64,000 nt of DNA from Pogonophryne albipinna. Taxonomy: Eukaryota; Chordata; Actinopteri; Perciformes; Artedidraconidae. Under the pieces are notes generated by a model. It was not told the origin of the DNA and did not search any database. It saw only the letters and a list, made by a program, of their open reading frames with translations. Every line of letters begins with the position of its first letter. Positions within the stretch are counted from its first letter, which is position 1. The translations under genes and the position numbers were made by a program. This document shows, piece by piece, positions 10,971 to 25,900 of this stretch. The DNA lies in the NCBI GenBank assembly GCA_028583405.1, contig CM053258.1, positions 1,370,824 through 1,434,823 on the forward strand, written 5' to 3'.

Positions 10971-13900
10971 CTGCAGAGGAAACATCGCAAGAAAAACATC
11001 CAGACACAAACAAACGGGGTGAGTAAGACTTCTGGGAAAAAGCAGAGCTGTGAAAGGAGATCAGGAGTGTTGAGACTAACACGTTGACAGATCTGATAAA
11101 CAAACTCTGACAGCTTTAACATCTTTCTGCTCACTTCACAGCTTCTTCCACTTTCACTTAAAAGCCTCAGATCTAATTGCTTCTGCTCATATCAATATGA
11201 AACACACATGTCTTGGGATTTGCATAAGCTGTCACACAATGATGCATCTTTGAAAAAGCTCTTATCCTTCCTGTTTTAGTTGCTTTTTACTGTTTTAAAC
11301 CACAAAATGTAACTTAATGGCTCTCAAATATCTCATTTTGAAATCCCTCCATTGAAACAACATTATTTCACTTCTCATTTCTGACTTCCACTGTGTGATT
11401 TGAGTAAGCTTCTTTAAACGTACACATTTTGCAGATTTTGTGTGCTATATATTCTACAAAATGTACGTCAATGGACCTCAATCATCTCATTGTGGAGTTT
11501 CTTCACTGCAGTCACATTATTTTCCTTCCTGTTTCTTTGATTTTCACCTTGACGAGCACCGTTTTGGTCACAAAGTCGGACGCCGCCGCTGACAGAGCTT
11601 TCACGGAGACGCTGATCTCCCCGAGGACCAGCGGCCTGATGGGAATGAGGACAGACGCGCCGCGCTGACTCCCAACGGACACTTTGCGAACATTTGGCAT
11701 CGGAAGCTCTCCATTGTCCGGGAACACAAATTCAAAGGTGTCGTTCTCGGCAACAATCACCCTGACCTGCAGACAGAGAGACAAAGGAAGACCCACCCAG
11801 ATCACATGAAACACACAATACCAAAGGGAGGGCGAGGACACAAAAGAGCCATGTTGTTGTATGAAAATATCAAATTCAAGACCGACTTCTTGCTCTTTTG
11901 GGAAGCTTACTTTAAGAAGCTTTTATGTGTTTAACGATTTAAAGATTATAGAGAATAAAGGTTGTCTTTTAATAATGACAGCAGTAGTAAATCACTGATG
12001 CCACAGTAGATAAGAGCATGAAAAACAACACATGCCTGACCCTGAGAACCACATTCACTCCTCAAACACGTAATCCAACACCTGAACACACGGAAATATA
12101 TATCACACCGTCAGACTCAAGAGATTTTAAGAAGATGTGTCTTCACGTCTGAGGAGTACAAATCAATTGAGTGGCCTAAATCTAAAATGTTTAAAAATAC
12201 AAAACAATAAATGTGGTCGGCAGCGATTAAGACCTGCTGCAATTTAACTTTTCAATAAACAATAATAGATACATATATCAATGCTGCTCGTCGAAATGTG
12301 TTTAAGAGTCCGAAAAATACATTTAATTAGTTCCTATGAAATAAAACATGATATTTAGAGGAATGCTGAGGAAGAGCCTCTAAATGTGCAGAAAGTATGT
12401 TTTTTAAATACAAATGTATGAACTCAGTAACTATATATCTGTATTTTGTTCCTTAATGAAGAAACAAAGCTATCTGAAATTGATACAGCTCTAATTGGCT
12501 TTCTATCCATTGCAACAGTAGGTGAGATAATTGTGGGTATTATAGTATTTAGAGCAGGGGTGTCAAACTCAAGGCCCGGGGGCCAAATCCGGCCCGCGAC
12601 TTCATTTTATGTGGCCTCGCAAGATTTATTATACGGTTACATGCCACTTTACAGAAGCAGGTTGCCCATAAACTACATGTCCCACAATGCATCTCGTTTT
12701 GTGACATGCGCACTGAAGAGACTTGCAATTATTTATTATTCAGATATCCAATTTGCTTGAGTGTTTTTTTGGGATGAAAAAGCCAACTGACCTCCAGGTC
12801 CTGAGAGAGGTAGTTGAACAGAACGACCTCCAGCAGAAGCTCCTCTCCTCGGATGATGTACGACGGCACGTTCAAGGACAGGAAGAAATCCTGGAACACT
12901 GTGAGCTGCAGGAGGGTCACATGGGAACTCATTAGGTTTTAAAAACACTAACAACTGCAATATGCATGGTTTATACCAATAATAATTACATTTCCACACT
13001 GAAAATTGCATAATATTAGGAATTTCTACCAAAACACATACTTAATTTTTTTTATATTATGGCTGTTTTTACTCCAAATAATAATAAAAGGAATTCAGAG
13101 AGTCAAAAAGTGATTTGAATTTAAGCAAAATTAGACAAATAACAATTATAGACATCCATGATCGTTTCAAAACAAGGTTGTCAAAGTTAGGACTGTTGCA
13201 ATAATAATAAATATACATTTTGTATAAAGCAATCATATTTGTCTACTCCCAAATTGATCAGATTATCAAAAACGTGGAAAAAAATATCCCATTAATGTAC
13301 ATTAAAAACAGATGAAAGACATTGGGATTTAGTTAACTGTGAACATCATGCATTTGAATCGATTGACATCCCTTATCCAAAACAAAGAAAAAGTTTAAAT
13401 GAAAAGACAAACATTGGTTTTAAGAAGGTTACTCTTGTATTTTGGGGATCATTATTTAGTCTTGTCTTATAGTGAATTAAATACCTTAGCGGGCATGTTT
13501 ACGATGCCCAGGCCGAGGTTCTCAGACATGACGAAGGCGGTGGCTTCCCACGTTGTGATGCTGTCAGGTGCAGTCAGAGTAATATCTGCAGAGTCTGAAT
13601 CGCTGCGAAAAACAGACCAAAAACATATTTTAATAAATATAGAAATAATGGTTAACATATGACACTATTGTTTTAACCCAAAATGAGAAGACTAAACGTC
13701 ATTACGCCCAACATTAGCCACCTTTAGCTTAGCGGTGGTGACGTGAAGTCATGTGACCGTGCTGTAGTTCCATTATAGCCCAACATTAGCCTCCTTTAGC
13801 TTAGCGGTGGTGACGTGAAGTCATGTGACCGTGCTGTAGTTCCTTTATAGCCCAACATTAGCTGCCTTTAGCTTAGCGGTGGTGACGTGAAGTCATGTGA

Positions 13901-16900
13901 CCGTTCTGTAGTTCCTTTATAACCCAACATTAGCCGCCTTTAGCTTAGCGGTGGTGACGTGAAGTCATGTGACCGTGCTGTAGTTCCTTTATAGTCCAAC
14001 ATTAGCCGCCTTTAGCTTAGCGGTGGTGACGTGAAGTCATGTGACCGTGCTGTAGTTCCTTTATAGCCCAACATTAGCCTCCTTTAGCTTAGCGGTGGTG
14101 ACGTGAAGTCATGTGACCGTGCTGTAGGTCCTTTATAGCCCAACATTAGCCTCCTTTAGCTTAGCGGTGGTGACGTGAAGTCATGTGACCGTGCTGTAGT
14201 TCCTTTATAGTCCAACATTAGCCGCCTTTAGCTTAGCGGTGGTGATGTGAAGTCCTTTATAGCCTATTGTTAGCTTTTTACTTCAGAAATCATAAAGTGA
14301 ATGTAAAGTGGTGTTAATATGTGGAGATTATCCTGCTGAATGTAAGAATGTAAGAATCATAAATGTGTGTTTGAACCATTATTTTCTGCAATAATCTAAA
14401 ATCACATGGAGGAATCCCATTGGATCAGGGAGATGCTGCCTTCAGGGTCAACACAGAAATACAACATCCCTGCACCGCTCTCTTTATTTTTCTAAAGCTT
14501 TACCCTGTGTATGTGTCCATCCAGATCCAGGTCTCCGGAAAGTTCCAGCGCTCTCGTGGCTCCACTCGATGCTCCATATTTGAATCGTCTACCGCCGTCC
14601 CATGAAATATTCCCTCGCCTGCTGTTTAGAAAACGGGGATTGTTTGTGTTAGAATCGCATAGACACAAAAGGTATAGTGAATGTGAAAAGGCAAGATTTT
14701 GATTAACATTGATTGTTAAAACTTACGTAATTCAGCCATCAGTGGATTCTTCATCATGTTTAAAGTGGCGTCAGTCAATACCACAAGGTCACATGCCTTC
14801 AGAAAGACATTAAACACTTAAAAAAAAACTAATTTCAATCCACATTTAGGTGAAATGCTATTAGTACTTTAGAAAGAGCTTCAACAACATTCATTTGGCT
14901 TGAATGCAAAGAGACTATCATTAATTCATACACAGAGGTTGAGATACAGCTCTACTTCTTCTAAAATCAAGACTGAAGACCTTTATGTTTGCCGCTGCTT
15001 CATCTTAACTCAAATAACTAGTAATATTACATTTCAGCTTGTTTTTATTTGTAATATCTTAGTTTGTCAATGTCTAAAACAACAAATCATTACTTACAAG
15101 TGACAAAGCCCCATCTAGCGTCAAGAGGAATACAAAATCTTGTAGTGCCGACGTTGTTTTGTTTTTTACCCATGATCCCCCTCTTGGTTGCTTAATCCTA
15201 ACCAAGTCACTTTTGGTCCTAACACTGACTAAACAATAATAATTTAGATGGTAATAATAACAAGTAAATACAATTTAAAACCCTGAAAGGCTAACCTCTA
15301 ACGTCCCCAATTTACAAACAACTCCCAAGCTTCTGATTGGCGTACAGTTAAGCTAGTTAGCGTTATCTCCAATTCTCTGTGCACTGGTTTTACCACCTTT
15401 GATTCCAGATTACTCAAATTACTATGGTCACGCAACTAAAATGTCAATTTAATAAGTATAGTGCGTATGGACAGGCAAGATTTTGATTATCATTGATTTT
15501 CTAAATATCCTTTTTCCTTAACAGTTGTCAAGCTTCTGATCGGTGAATGATTAGGCTAGTTAGCATTAGCTCCACTTCACTCTGCAGTGGATTTACCAAC
15601 TAGATAACACACTATACTATACTATACTATATACTTTGTCAAAATAATGACTAGCTAGGGAAAGTGAAGTGTATAATGCTGGACTTAATTAACCAAACAC
15701 ATGATTAAGGATGATTGGATACAGGATTTCCATACTGTCTCTAAGGAGGCTAACCTTGAAGACAGAGTACGGATCTCCCATTGTCATCTCCCCATAGTGG
15801 GCGCCGGCCATTGAGACGCCGTAATCCTTCATCTCCTTCAGCACCTGTGAATGGGAAAGATATGAACAAAGATATAAGCAGCTACTGTTGTATCCCACTA
15901 AAAGCAACAATACAGGGAGAGCACGTATTCAGAGGTGGGAAGTAGTGGAGTACAAATACTTTGTTACTGTACGTAAGTACATTTTTCTGGTATCAGTACT
16001 TTACTCCACTACTTGTTTTTCTGACCACTTTTTACTTTGACTAATTACATTTTGAACCCAAATACCTGTACTTTCTACTTCTTACATGTTGAACACAAAT
16101 ACCTGTACTTTCTACTTCTTACATGTTGAACCCAAATACCTGTACTTTCTACTTCTTACATGTTGAACCCAAATACCTGTACTTTCTACTTCTTACATGT
16201 TGAACTCAAATACCTGTACTTTCTACTTCTTACATGTTGAACACAAATACCTGTACTTTCTACTTCTTACATGTTGAACTCAAATACCTGTACTTTCTAC
16301 TTCTTACATGTTGAACACAAATACCTGTACTTTCTACTTCTCACATGTTGAACACAAATACCTGTACTTTCTACTTCTTACATGTTGAACACAAATACCT
16401 GTACTTTCTACTTCTTACATGTTGAACCCAAATACCTGTACTTTCTACTTCTTACATGTTGAACTCAAATACCTGTACTTTCTACTTCTTACATGTTGAA
16501 CACAAATACCTGTACTTTCTACTTCTTACATGTTGAACTCAAATACCTGTACTTTCTACTTCTTACATGTTGAACTCAAATACCTGTACTTTCTACTTCT
16601 CACATGTTGAACCCAAATACCTGTACTTTCTACTTCTTACATGTTGAACCCAAATACCTGTACTCTCTACTTCTTACATGTTGAACTCAAATACCTGTAC
16701 TTTCTACTTCTTACATGTTGAACTCAAATACCTGTACTTTCTACTTCTTACATGTTGAACTCAAATACCTGTACTTTCTACTTCTTAAATGTTGAACTCA
16801 AATACCTGTACTTTCTACTTCTTACATGTTGAACTCAAATACCTGTACTTTCTACTTCTTACATGTTGAACCCAAATACCTGTACTTTCTACTTCTTACA

Positions 16901-19900
16901 TGTTGAACCCAAATACCTGTACTTTCTACTTCTTACATGTTGAACACAAATACCTGTACTTTCTACTTCTTACATGTTGAACTCAAATACCTATACTTTC
17001 TACTTCTTACATGTTGAACACAAATACCTGTACTTTCTACTTCTTACATGTTGAACTCAAATACCTGTACTTTCTACTTCTTACATGTTGAACTCAAATA
17101 CCTGTACTTTCTACTTCTTACATGTTGAACCCAAATACCTGTACTTTCTACTTCTTACATGTTGAACTCAAATACCTGTACTTTCTACTTCTTACATGTT
17201 GAACACAAATACCTGTACTTTCTACTTCTTACATGTTGAACTCAAATACCTGTACTTTCTACTTCTTACATGTTGAACTCAAATACCTGTACTTTCTACT
17301 TCTTACATGTTGAACCCAAATACCTGTACTTTCTACTTCTCACATGTTGAACCCAAATACCTGTACTTTCTACTTCTTACATGTTGAACCCAAATACCTG
17401 GACTTTCTACTTCTTACATGTTGAACCCAAATACCTGTACTTTCTACTTCTTACATGTTGAACCCAAATACCTGTACTTTCTACTTCTTACATGTTGAAC
17501 CCTAATACCTGTACTTTATACTTCTTACATGTTGAACCCAAATACCTGTACTTTCTACTTCTCACATGTTGAACCCAAATACCTGGACTTTCTACTTCTT
17601 ACATGTTGAACCCAAATACCTGTACTTTCTACTTCTTACATGTTGAACCCAAATACCTGTACTTTCTACTTCTTACATGTTGAACACAAATACCTGTACT
17701 TTCTACTTCTCACATGTTGAACTCAAATACCTGTACTTTCTACTTCTTACATGTTGAACCCAAATACCTGTACTTTCTACTTCTCACATGTTGAACTCAA
17801 ATACCTGTACTTTCTACTTCTTACATGTTGAACCCAAATACCTGTACTTTCTACTTCTTACATGTTGAACACAAATACCTGTACTTTCTACTTCTTACAT
17901 GTTGAACCCAAATACCTGTACTTTCTACTTCATACATGTTGAACACAAATACCTGTACTTTCTACTTCTTACATGTTGAACCCAAATACCTGTACTTTCT
18001 ACTTCTTACATGTTGAACTCAAATACCTGTACTTTCTACTTCTTACATGTTGAACTCAAATACCTGTACTTTCTACTTCTTACATGTTGAACCCAAATAC
18101 CTGTACTTTCTACTTCTTACATGTTGAACCCAAATACCTGTACTTTCTACTTCTTACATGTTGAACACAAATACCTGTACTTTCTACTTCTTACATGTTG
18201 AACCCAAATACCTGTACTTTCTACTTCTTACATGTTGAACTCAAATACCTGTACTTTCTACTTCTTACATGTTGAACTCAAATACCTGTACTTTCTACTT
18301 CTTACATGTTGAACACAAATACCTGTACTTTCTACTTCTTACATGTTGAACCCAAATACCTGAACTTTCTACTTCTCTCATTTCCCAAACAGCTGGTTCC
18401 TTTAGTCTGAATGTGTGTTTGGTGGCGTGATCATTATTCTTTAGAGTCATTGCGTGCCTATTGATTTGAACACGATCCGTGTATCCATCATTTCCTGCTC
18501 TTCTCTAAAGAAGAGGGACCAATGGAAACGTTGTCATGTTGCCGTTGTTCAGCATGGAAACATTCATTAGCTAACAATGACATTATTGTTCTATTAATAT
18601 AAAGGGAGCTCAGGTACTCTTTAAAACAGCTGCTAGTTATGGGTACTTTTTACTGAAGTACATTTCAAAGCCTCTTTACTTTTACTTGAGTAAAGAAGTT
18701 TAGTCAGTACTTCTACTTTCACCAGAGTATTTTTAAACACGAGTATCTATACTTCTACTTGAGTAAAGGATGTGTGTACTTTTGCCATCCCTGCACTTAT
18801 TGTTTAAAACCTGTTTGACCGAGCTGGGGTAAAAACACTTCAGTTCACAATGAACCGATACCTGGGAGGCAGATTGGGTTCCATAGAAATGCCTGCAGGG
18901 GATGTGAGGAGAAATATGGGTGGACATAAAGCTGGAAAATATTAAACAACAGAGGACCTATGGGAAGTTATGCAAGCTTTGAGCGTTCACAGATCACTGG
19001 ATGGACTGTTGTAAATGGCTAAACTCTAATTTGACAATCAACAGTCTTCGAAAAACCAGAAACTTAAGTTGTTAAGATGTATCTCCTTGACTGAGGGTCA
19101 GACTGAAGACCCAGCACGCTGCTTTTCTTGTTTCTAGTTCATAAAAGTATTATGAATTATTATTATGAAGAGAACAGAATGCTATTCACCTTTTTACCTG
19201 AACTAGGTATTTTTGAATTGCCCTATTTTAACAATAAAACATGGGATTTGTAGAGGCGCTTTTCCTAATGCTCAAAGACGCTTTACATCAAATCTGAACA
19301 GTTTTTAAACAACAGTATTAGTATGTAGTAGTATTAGTATGAACAGTATTTTATGTTTTATGAAGTGTAATTACTGAGCGTGGCTTTACTTTTCAAAGAA
19401 ACGTCTTCTTAAAGGTTTCTTATATTAAAGGTGGGGTCGGTCATTTTGGAGAAAGCAGCTCGAGTGCGCTAGAATTTGAAAATACACAGCCGGAGGAAAT
19501 CTGCTACTTCCTTACAGAGCTCCTCCTCCAACACACACGAACGCGCACATGACCAATGAGGGAACGAGATAAGTTTGTGCACAGATGGAAGGCTGACAGG
19601 CAGGTAGGCCATCCAGTTACTTTAGCCGGCTCAGATGATTGGTCGTGCTTTTTACAGCGCCACGGCTTCCACTGATGATGTTTTTTTATGGATTTATTGT
19701 CAAAGCACTTCAGATATTCATTGCTATCGGGATGTTAAGAGCATTCCATGGAATATAACAACAAGTGTATCTCGAGACGGTTTCTCAAACTTACCTACCC
19801 CACCTTTAAGTTTGAATACTTTTTTGTCAAGAACGTAACCATTTAGATTCCTTATAATAACTTTCTCTAAATAACTAATATTTAGGAGCCTTGAAGATCT

Positions 19901-22900
19901 GCTGGCTTTGCGAGAGCGACTGGCTGACGTACAAAAAACACGTCAACAATGTTCTTATAAATACTCTCACTGCCATAACACTGTTAGTTTACACATGAGG
20001 TATTACATAATCATTTGAATTCAATTGATTGGAATCACCAGTTTGACGATAGCTAGCTAGTTACATAGACTGCTAACATTTACTTGCAAGCTAGTGAGAT
20101 AGTACAATAGTAAGCAAGTGTTAGCTAGCTTGTTCAAATATAGATAATTTTAGGTCGCTAGCTAACCAGACAAACAGGAAGTGGTGCTGCATAAAATGAA
20201 AGTCTAGCATGCAAAAGGAAGGTGAATACATCTAACTGAGACTCTGCTCTCAAAGACTCAGAACTCTTTGACTTGTTCATTGCAGAATTTCCACTACATG
20301 TAAATAAACAAACAAGTTCCTGTTCAGAATCTCTATCAAAATGGAAAAAAGTTGGTGCTTGTAAACAAGAGAATGTCTTACCGTCTTCATGGTGATGTCG
20401 TTAGATCCCATTAACTTTGAGGCCTTGTCGACCACCAGGATCCCGACCAGAGAGTGTTTCTCTGCCACGTTCACCGTCAGAGTGACTTCCTCCTTCGGCC
20501 TCGTCTTTGATTCACTCCAACTCAGAGACACCTGCCAATGAACACATTACCATCATCACATTGTCTTGGCAAAGTATCATAAAGACTGGGGGGTTTAATG
20601 GTGTAATGATGGGATGGAGGACGAGCTGTTTCCTCTCATGAATATATAGAGAGACTGTCAGCAGAACTTCTTTCTCCTCTGAGGATGAACGAGCTCTGTT
20701 CCTGCTTTTTAGATCCATTTCACTTTTATATTGAATGTTGACAAATTATAAAATTCAGTTTTTTGGCCGTAAATAAAATGACTTTAAGGCATATACAGTA
20801 AGTCTAAATGCTGTAACAATCTGCTTTTTAGGGATGGCTTAAGGAGATATTTGCCTAAACTGAGCATTTACACAGTTTCAGACTGACAGAATGAGAATTA
20901 TTATAATTTCAATATTTAAGCATGCACACCTGTTAGGAACCCAAATACAGGTTGGATCCTGATAATAGCATATTTCCCCTTGAACATCTTAACAAATGAC
21001 CTCATCCATTAAAACTACCATTAAGAAAGTTTGATATCACTAACACCAGACAAATACTGATGTCAAAGCTTCTTTTGCAACCAATGTAGGAACTAATAGA
21101 ACTAGATGACCATTTATTTCATAAAACAGTCAGATATATGATACTTGGATTCTTATATGCATTTAATTGGCTTCAGATTACATTAAAGTTAAGGCTAATG
21201 AAACCAACTTGATATTACAAAGCTAGTTAGCATTAGCTTCACTTTACTGTGCATTGGTTTTACTAACTTAATACCACATTTACTCACAATACAAGAATAA
21301 CACAACTTAAGTATCACTGTGTCCTTCTTTAAACCATAATTTTAAACACCTGAGACGATATCTCACCAGGTTTTGTAGAGTTTGTGTGATGGGTAAATGC
21401 ATGACGTCATTAACGATCTCTCCGCTGGGATGCACGCAGTAAACGATGATGCAGGCCACAGGAGCCCAGGTGCTTTCTGGGAACAGGACTACAACACGAG
21501 AGCTTTTCCCAGCAGAAACCACCTGACCTCTGGACATCACCTTTAAACACAGAAGGTAGACGTCAGAACCGCCATTATCTTATCTATTTTCAAATCAAAA
21601 CTGCATTCATTGACTTTCTTTAGGCCACTAGGGGGCAGAAAAACACCAAAACAAGATGACAGACGTATTGTTACTTTCTAAAGTTGTATAATAACAGAAT
21701 TTAGTGATACAAATTATGTTTGCAAAGTGCTTTATGACATATGAAATAGCATTGTAAAATATGTGAGGATAAAGCAACAGAGAAAAATGTATAAAATCAG
21801 ACAATATCACACAAATCCAATTTAGATAATGTGACATAAAGTTTATTCTACAGTTGCCCTGAGTCTACCTTTAAGCCTCAGACAATTTCTACTGATGTAA
21901 ATAAATAATATAATATCAGAATCAAGGTTTATTGTCAAGTAGCTTTACACACTATGCATATTCTTTGGTTATAACGGTGCAGTAAGACACGATTAGAAGC
22001 AAAATAATAAAACTATTTTAAAAACAAGTATGAAATAAATAGATAACCTTCAGAAGAATTATAAATATTAATTAAATGAATGTTTTTAACGTTGTACTTA
22101 CTATGTAGTGAATATCAGACATTGGAAAGTTGCTGTCAATGTGAAGCTCCAAGGGGGAACCAACCTGAGGAAGAGGATATGTTTATGACATATTGACATA
22201 TGTTGACATTATGCTACCAGACGTTTCATATTTACCTGTGGAGGTTCAGGTGTTTGAATCTGCAGGTAGGAGTGACTGGGCGATTTGTAGCTGCTGTACA
22301 GCTGTAGAGTGGAATGGCCGTCCTCAAAATACGCCTGAAAACAAACACATTCTCAATCCCAACTCGTACTATAGGGACGTTATGTCAGGATCCCTTGGCG
22401 TCACAATCAAACGCAGTGGGGGGTCCGTTAGCGTCGATTTTCAACTATCAGGGCGTCCCATTGACTTGCATAGAGCTCCCTGAACGTTGGGATCGCGGAG
22501 AAATGCTCTCCGCGATCCATTCTCACAGCGTTTATCAACCTTTTTCTAACTCAATATCAAGCCACACTTATTGTCTCTACTTCTTTATTTTAATTGAATA
22601 ATGTCGGACTTTTGTTGCCGTCAGTTCTGGGGAGAGTAGGGGCTCAGAAAACTGAAATCTGTATTGTTTCATCGTTTTTTCCTTCTACTGTAATTTTGTA
22701 TTCTTTTCTAAAACACACTGTTATTTACTCAACAATAACACACAATTATCCTTGTGTTTCTTTATTTGTTTGATTGTATAATGTCGGACTTTTGAAGTCC
22801 GTCAGGACCGAGGTTAAATCAGCCGTGTGAAGCACGCTTGGTTGACCTTCATATTGCTAACAGGAAGCAAAGGATTGGAAGAAATGAGGTCTCAAAAGAT

Positions 22901-25900
22901 TGATCCAAATCATTTTTTAAATCGACCTTGATTGGCTCCATAAATCTATTCAAAAAAATGTTTGGTTAAGCTTCTATGCTTAATCTGTCACATACTTATA
23001 TAAATATAATACCGTGCTTTATATCTTGTTATTGTTCATTTGTAATTTCAACATGTATATTTTCTACTTTCTTGTTCATTTCTTGGCTTTTAAATGATTG
23101 TACAATGCCTTGTCTTTTTATGCTGCTGCAACACAAACATTTCCCAAATTGGGATCAATGAAGTACTTCTTGTCTTATCTCCTCGGACGATACGCCACTC
23201 TATATCAGTCAATAATTATTTTAGCATTTTTCATTTTAACCCAAAAGTTATTGAAGTGACTGTTATTTTCTATATATTCATTGTTGTGCTTTTATTTAGG
23301 TCTTAATGTGTGCATGTAGAAATGTGTCTTTGATTGTATATATAGGTATATGCATATTTTCATACATATTTGTATTCTGGATTGTGGGAAACGGTATTTC
23401 GATCTCTCTGTCTGTACACACAAACTGAAAGATTGACTTAACGTTGCCTTTGACTTAACGTTGCACTGGTTAGACTGAAGACAGAGTCATTGTTAAAGGG
23501 CACGTTTTAAGGTGATAAAAACATCATCTCACATCAATGGTGAGCGTTTCAGTGTCGTTCTTAATCTGGATGTTGAGGGGAATTAACCCGTCTGCTGGGA
23601 CGGGGAACTCCATTTCTTCGAGCACCATCTTCTCTTCTTCATTCCATCCATAAGATTCCGACGTGCTGGGTCGACGAGGCTCCATCTCTTTATTCTCGTC
23701 GAACATCCAGCTCCATGGATTTCGCTTTCGCTGCATCACCGACACCTGGACGGTCTTTCTCTGATCCTCCTTTGAAAGCGGCTCGTCGTTGTAGGTGGAG
23801 ATTTTCAGCTATAAAACAAAGACAACCTTTGACAATATGCCTTTTGAACTAAATACATGTTGGGTGCATCACATAATATGGAATTATGCAAATGATTTTT
23901 GTACTGAGAAATGAAAATATGGGAAAGGTGAAGCTCATTATAGCGTCTTATCTGAAAATATCAGTTTTCATAGATGTTATTTTGTAAGAAATCTATGTAC
24001 AGCTCGGGTTTGCAAGTTACTACCTTAAAAACCAACTAATATTACAAACTAAATTAGGGAAATGGAGTTTATTCAGTAAAGTCACATTTAAAGTACATTT
24101 TAAATAGATTTAAACTACAAAATGATTAGTTTCCTCACCGTGACAGGGAGCATCAGAGAGGGCCGCAGTATTTTTGGATGGTCCTGAAATGAACTCTCAT
24201 ATCTGTACTTTGCCAACGACACGTTTGTGGTGCTGCTATATGTGAGGCCTGAAACAAGGAAACGTTAAAACACATTAATAAACAAAAGTTTCAAAAATAA
24301 AAGTTCATTTATTTAGTTGTAAGACAATCGAACACTGATTGTCTTTGAGCCTTAGAGCTTTAGGAACAATAAGACTAAACGGTGACTAAAAAATACATAT
24401 TTATGGATTAACTTGATACCCTGTGAGCCAACAATTTGGGGCGATGCCACGGGAATTCATTGGTTTCATCATGACATTGTATTTTGCTGTTTTAACAACA
24501 TGTTGTAAATAAAGAATCCTTTATTCATCGATGAATCTGTTGGACTAAAAGTAGAACGATATAAATATATTAGAAGATAAAACATACTGGAATCAACATT
24601 TCACAATAAAAGAGGACTTCGCTTCAGTCTCCTCACTGTGAATTACATCTGCAGCTGTATATCAGTATGTAGTGTCTCTACTTTAAAGAGTCCTCTCCTG
24701 CTGATGTTCAGGTGTATATCAGTATGTAGTGTCTCTACTTTAAAGAGTCCTCTCCTGCTGATGTTCAGGTGTATATCAGTATGTAGTGTCTCTACTTTAA
24801 AGAGTCCTCTCCTGCTGATGTTCAGGTGTATATCAGTATCTAGTGTCTCTACTTTAAAGAGTCCTCTCCTGCTGATGTTCAGGTGTATATCAGTATGTAG
24901 TGTCTCTACTTTAAAGAGTTCTCTCCTGATGATGTTCAGGTGTATATCAGTATGTAGTGTCTCTACTTTAAAGAGTCCTCTCCTGCTGATGTTCAGGTGT
25001 ATATCAGTGTGTAGTGTCTCTACTTTAAAGAGTCCTCTCCTGCTGATGTTCAGGTGTATATCAGTATGTAGTGTCTCTACTTTAAAGAGTTCTCTCCTGC
25101 TGATGTTCAGGTGTATATCAGTGTGTAGTGTCTCTACTTTAAAGAGTCCTCTCCTGCTGATGTTCAGGTGTATATCAGTATGTAGTGTCTCTACTTTAAA
25201 GAGTCCTCTCCTGCTGATGTTCAGGTGTATATCAGTATGTAGTGTCTCTACTTTAAAGAGTCCTCTCCTGCTGATGTTCAGGTGTATATCAGTGTGTAGT
25301 GTCTCTACTTTAAAGAGTCCTCTCCTGCTGATGTTCAGGTGTATATCAGTATGTAGTGTCTCTACTTTAAAGAGTCCTCTCCTGCTGATGTTCAGGTGTA
25401 TATCAGTGTGTAGTGTCTCTACTTTAAAGAGTCCTCTCCTGCTGATGTTCAGGTGTATATCAGTATGTAGTGTCTCTACTTTAAAGAGTCCTCTCCTGCT
25501 GATGTTCAGGTGTATATCAGTATGTAGTGTCTCTACTTTAAAGAGTCCTCTCCTGCTGATGTTCAGGTGTATATCAGTGTGTAGTGTCTCTACTTTAAAG
25601 AGTTCTCTCCTGATGATGTTCAGGTGTATATCAGTATGTAGTGTCTCTACTTTAAAGAGTCCTCTCCTGCTGATGTTCAGGTGTATATCAGTGTGTAGTG
25701 TCTCTACTTTAAAGAGTCCTCTCCTGCTGATGTTCAGGTGGATATCAGTATGTAGTGTCTCTACTTTAAAGAGTCCTCTCCTGCTGATGTTCAGGTGTAT
25801 ATCAGTATGTAGTGTCTCTACTTTAAAGAGTCCTCTCCTGCTGATGTTCAGGTGTATATCAGTATGTAGTGTCTCTACTTTAAAGAGTCCTCTCCTGCTG

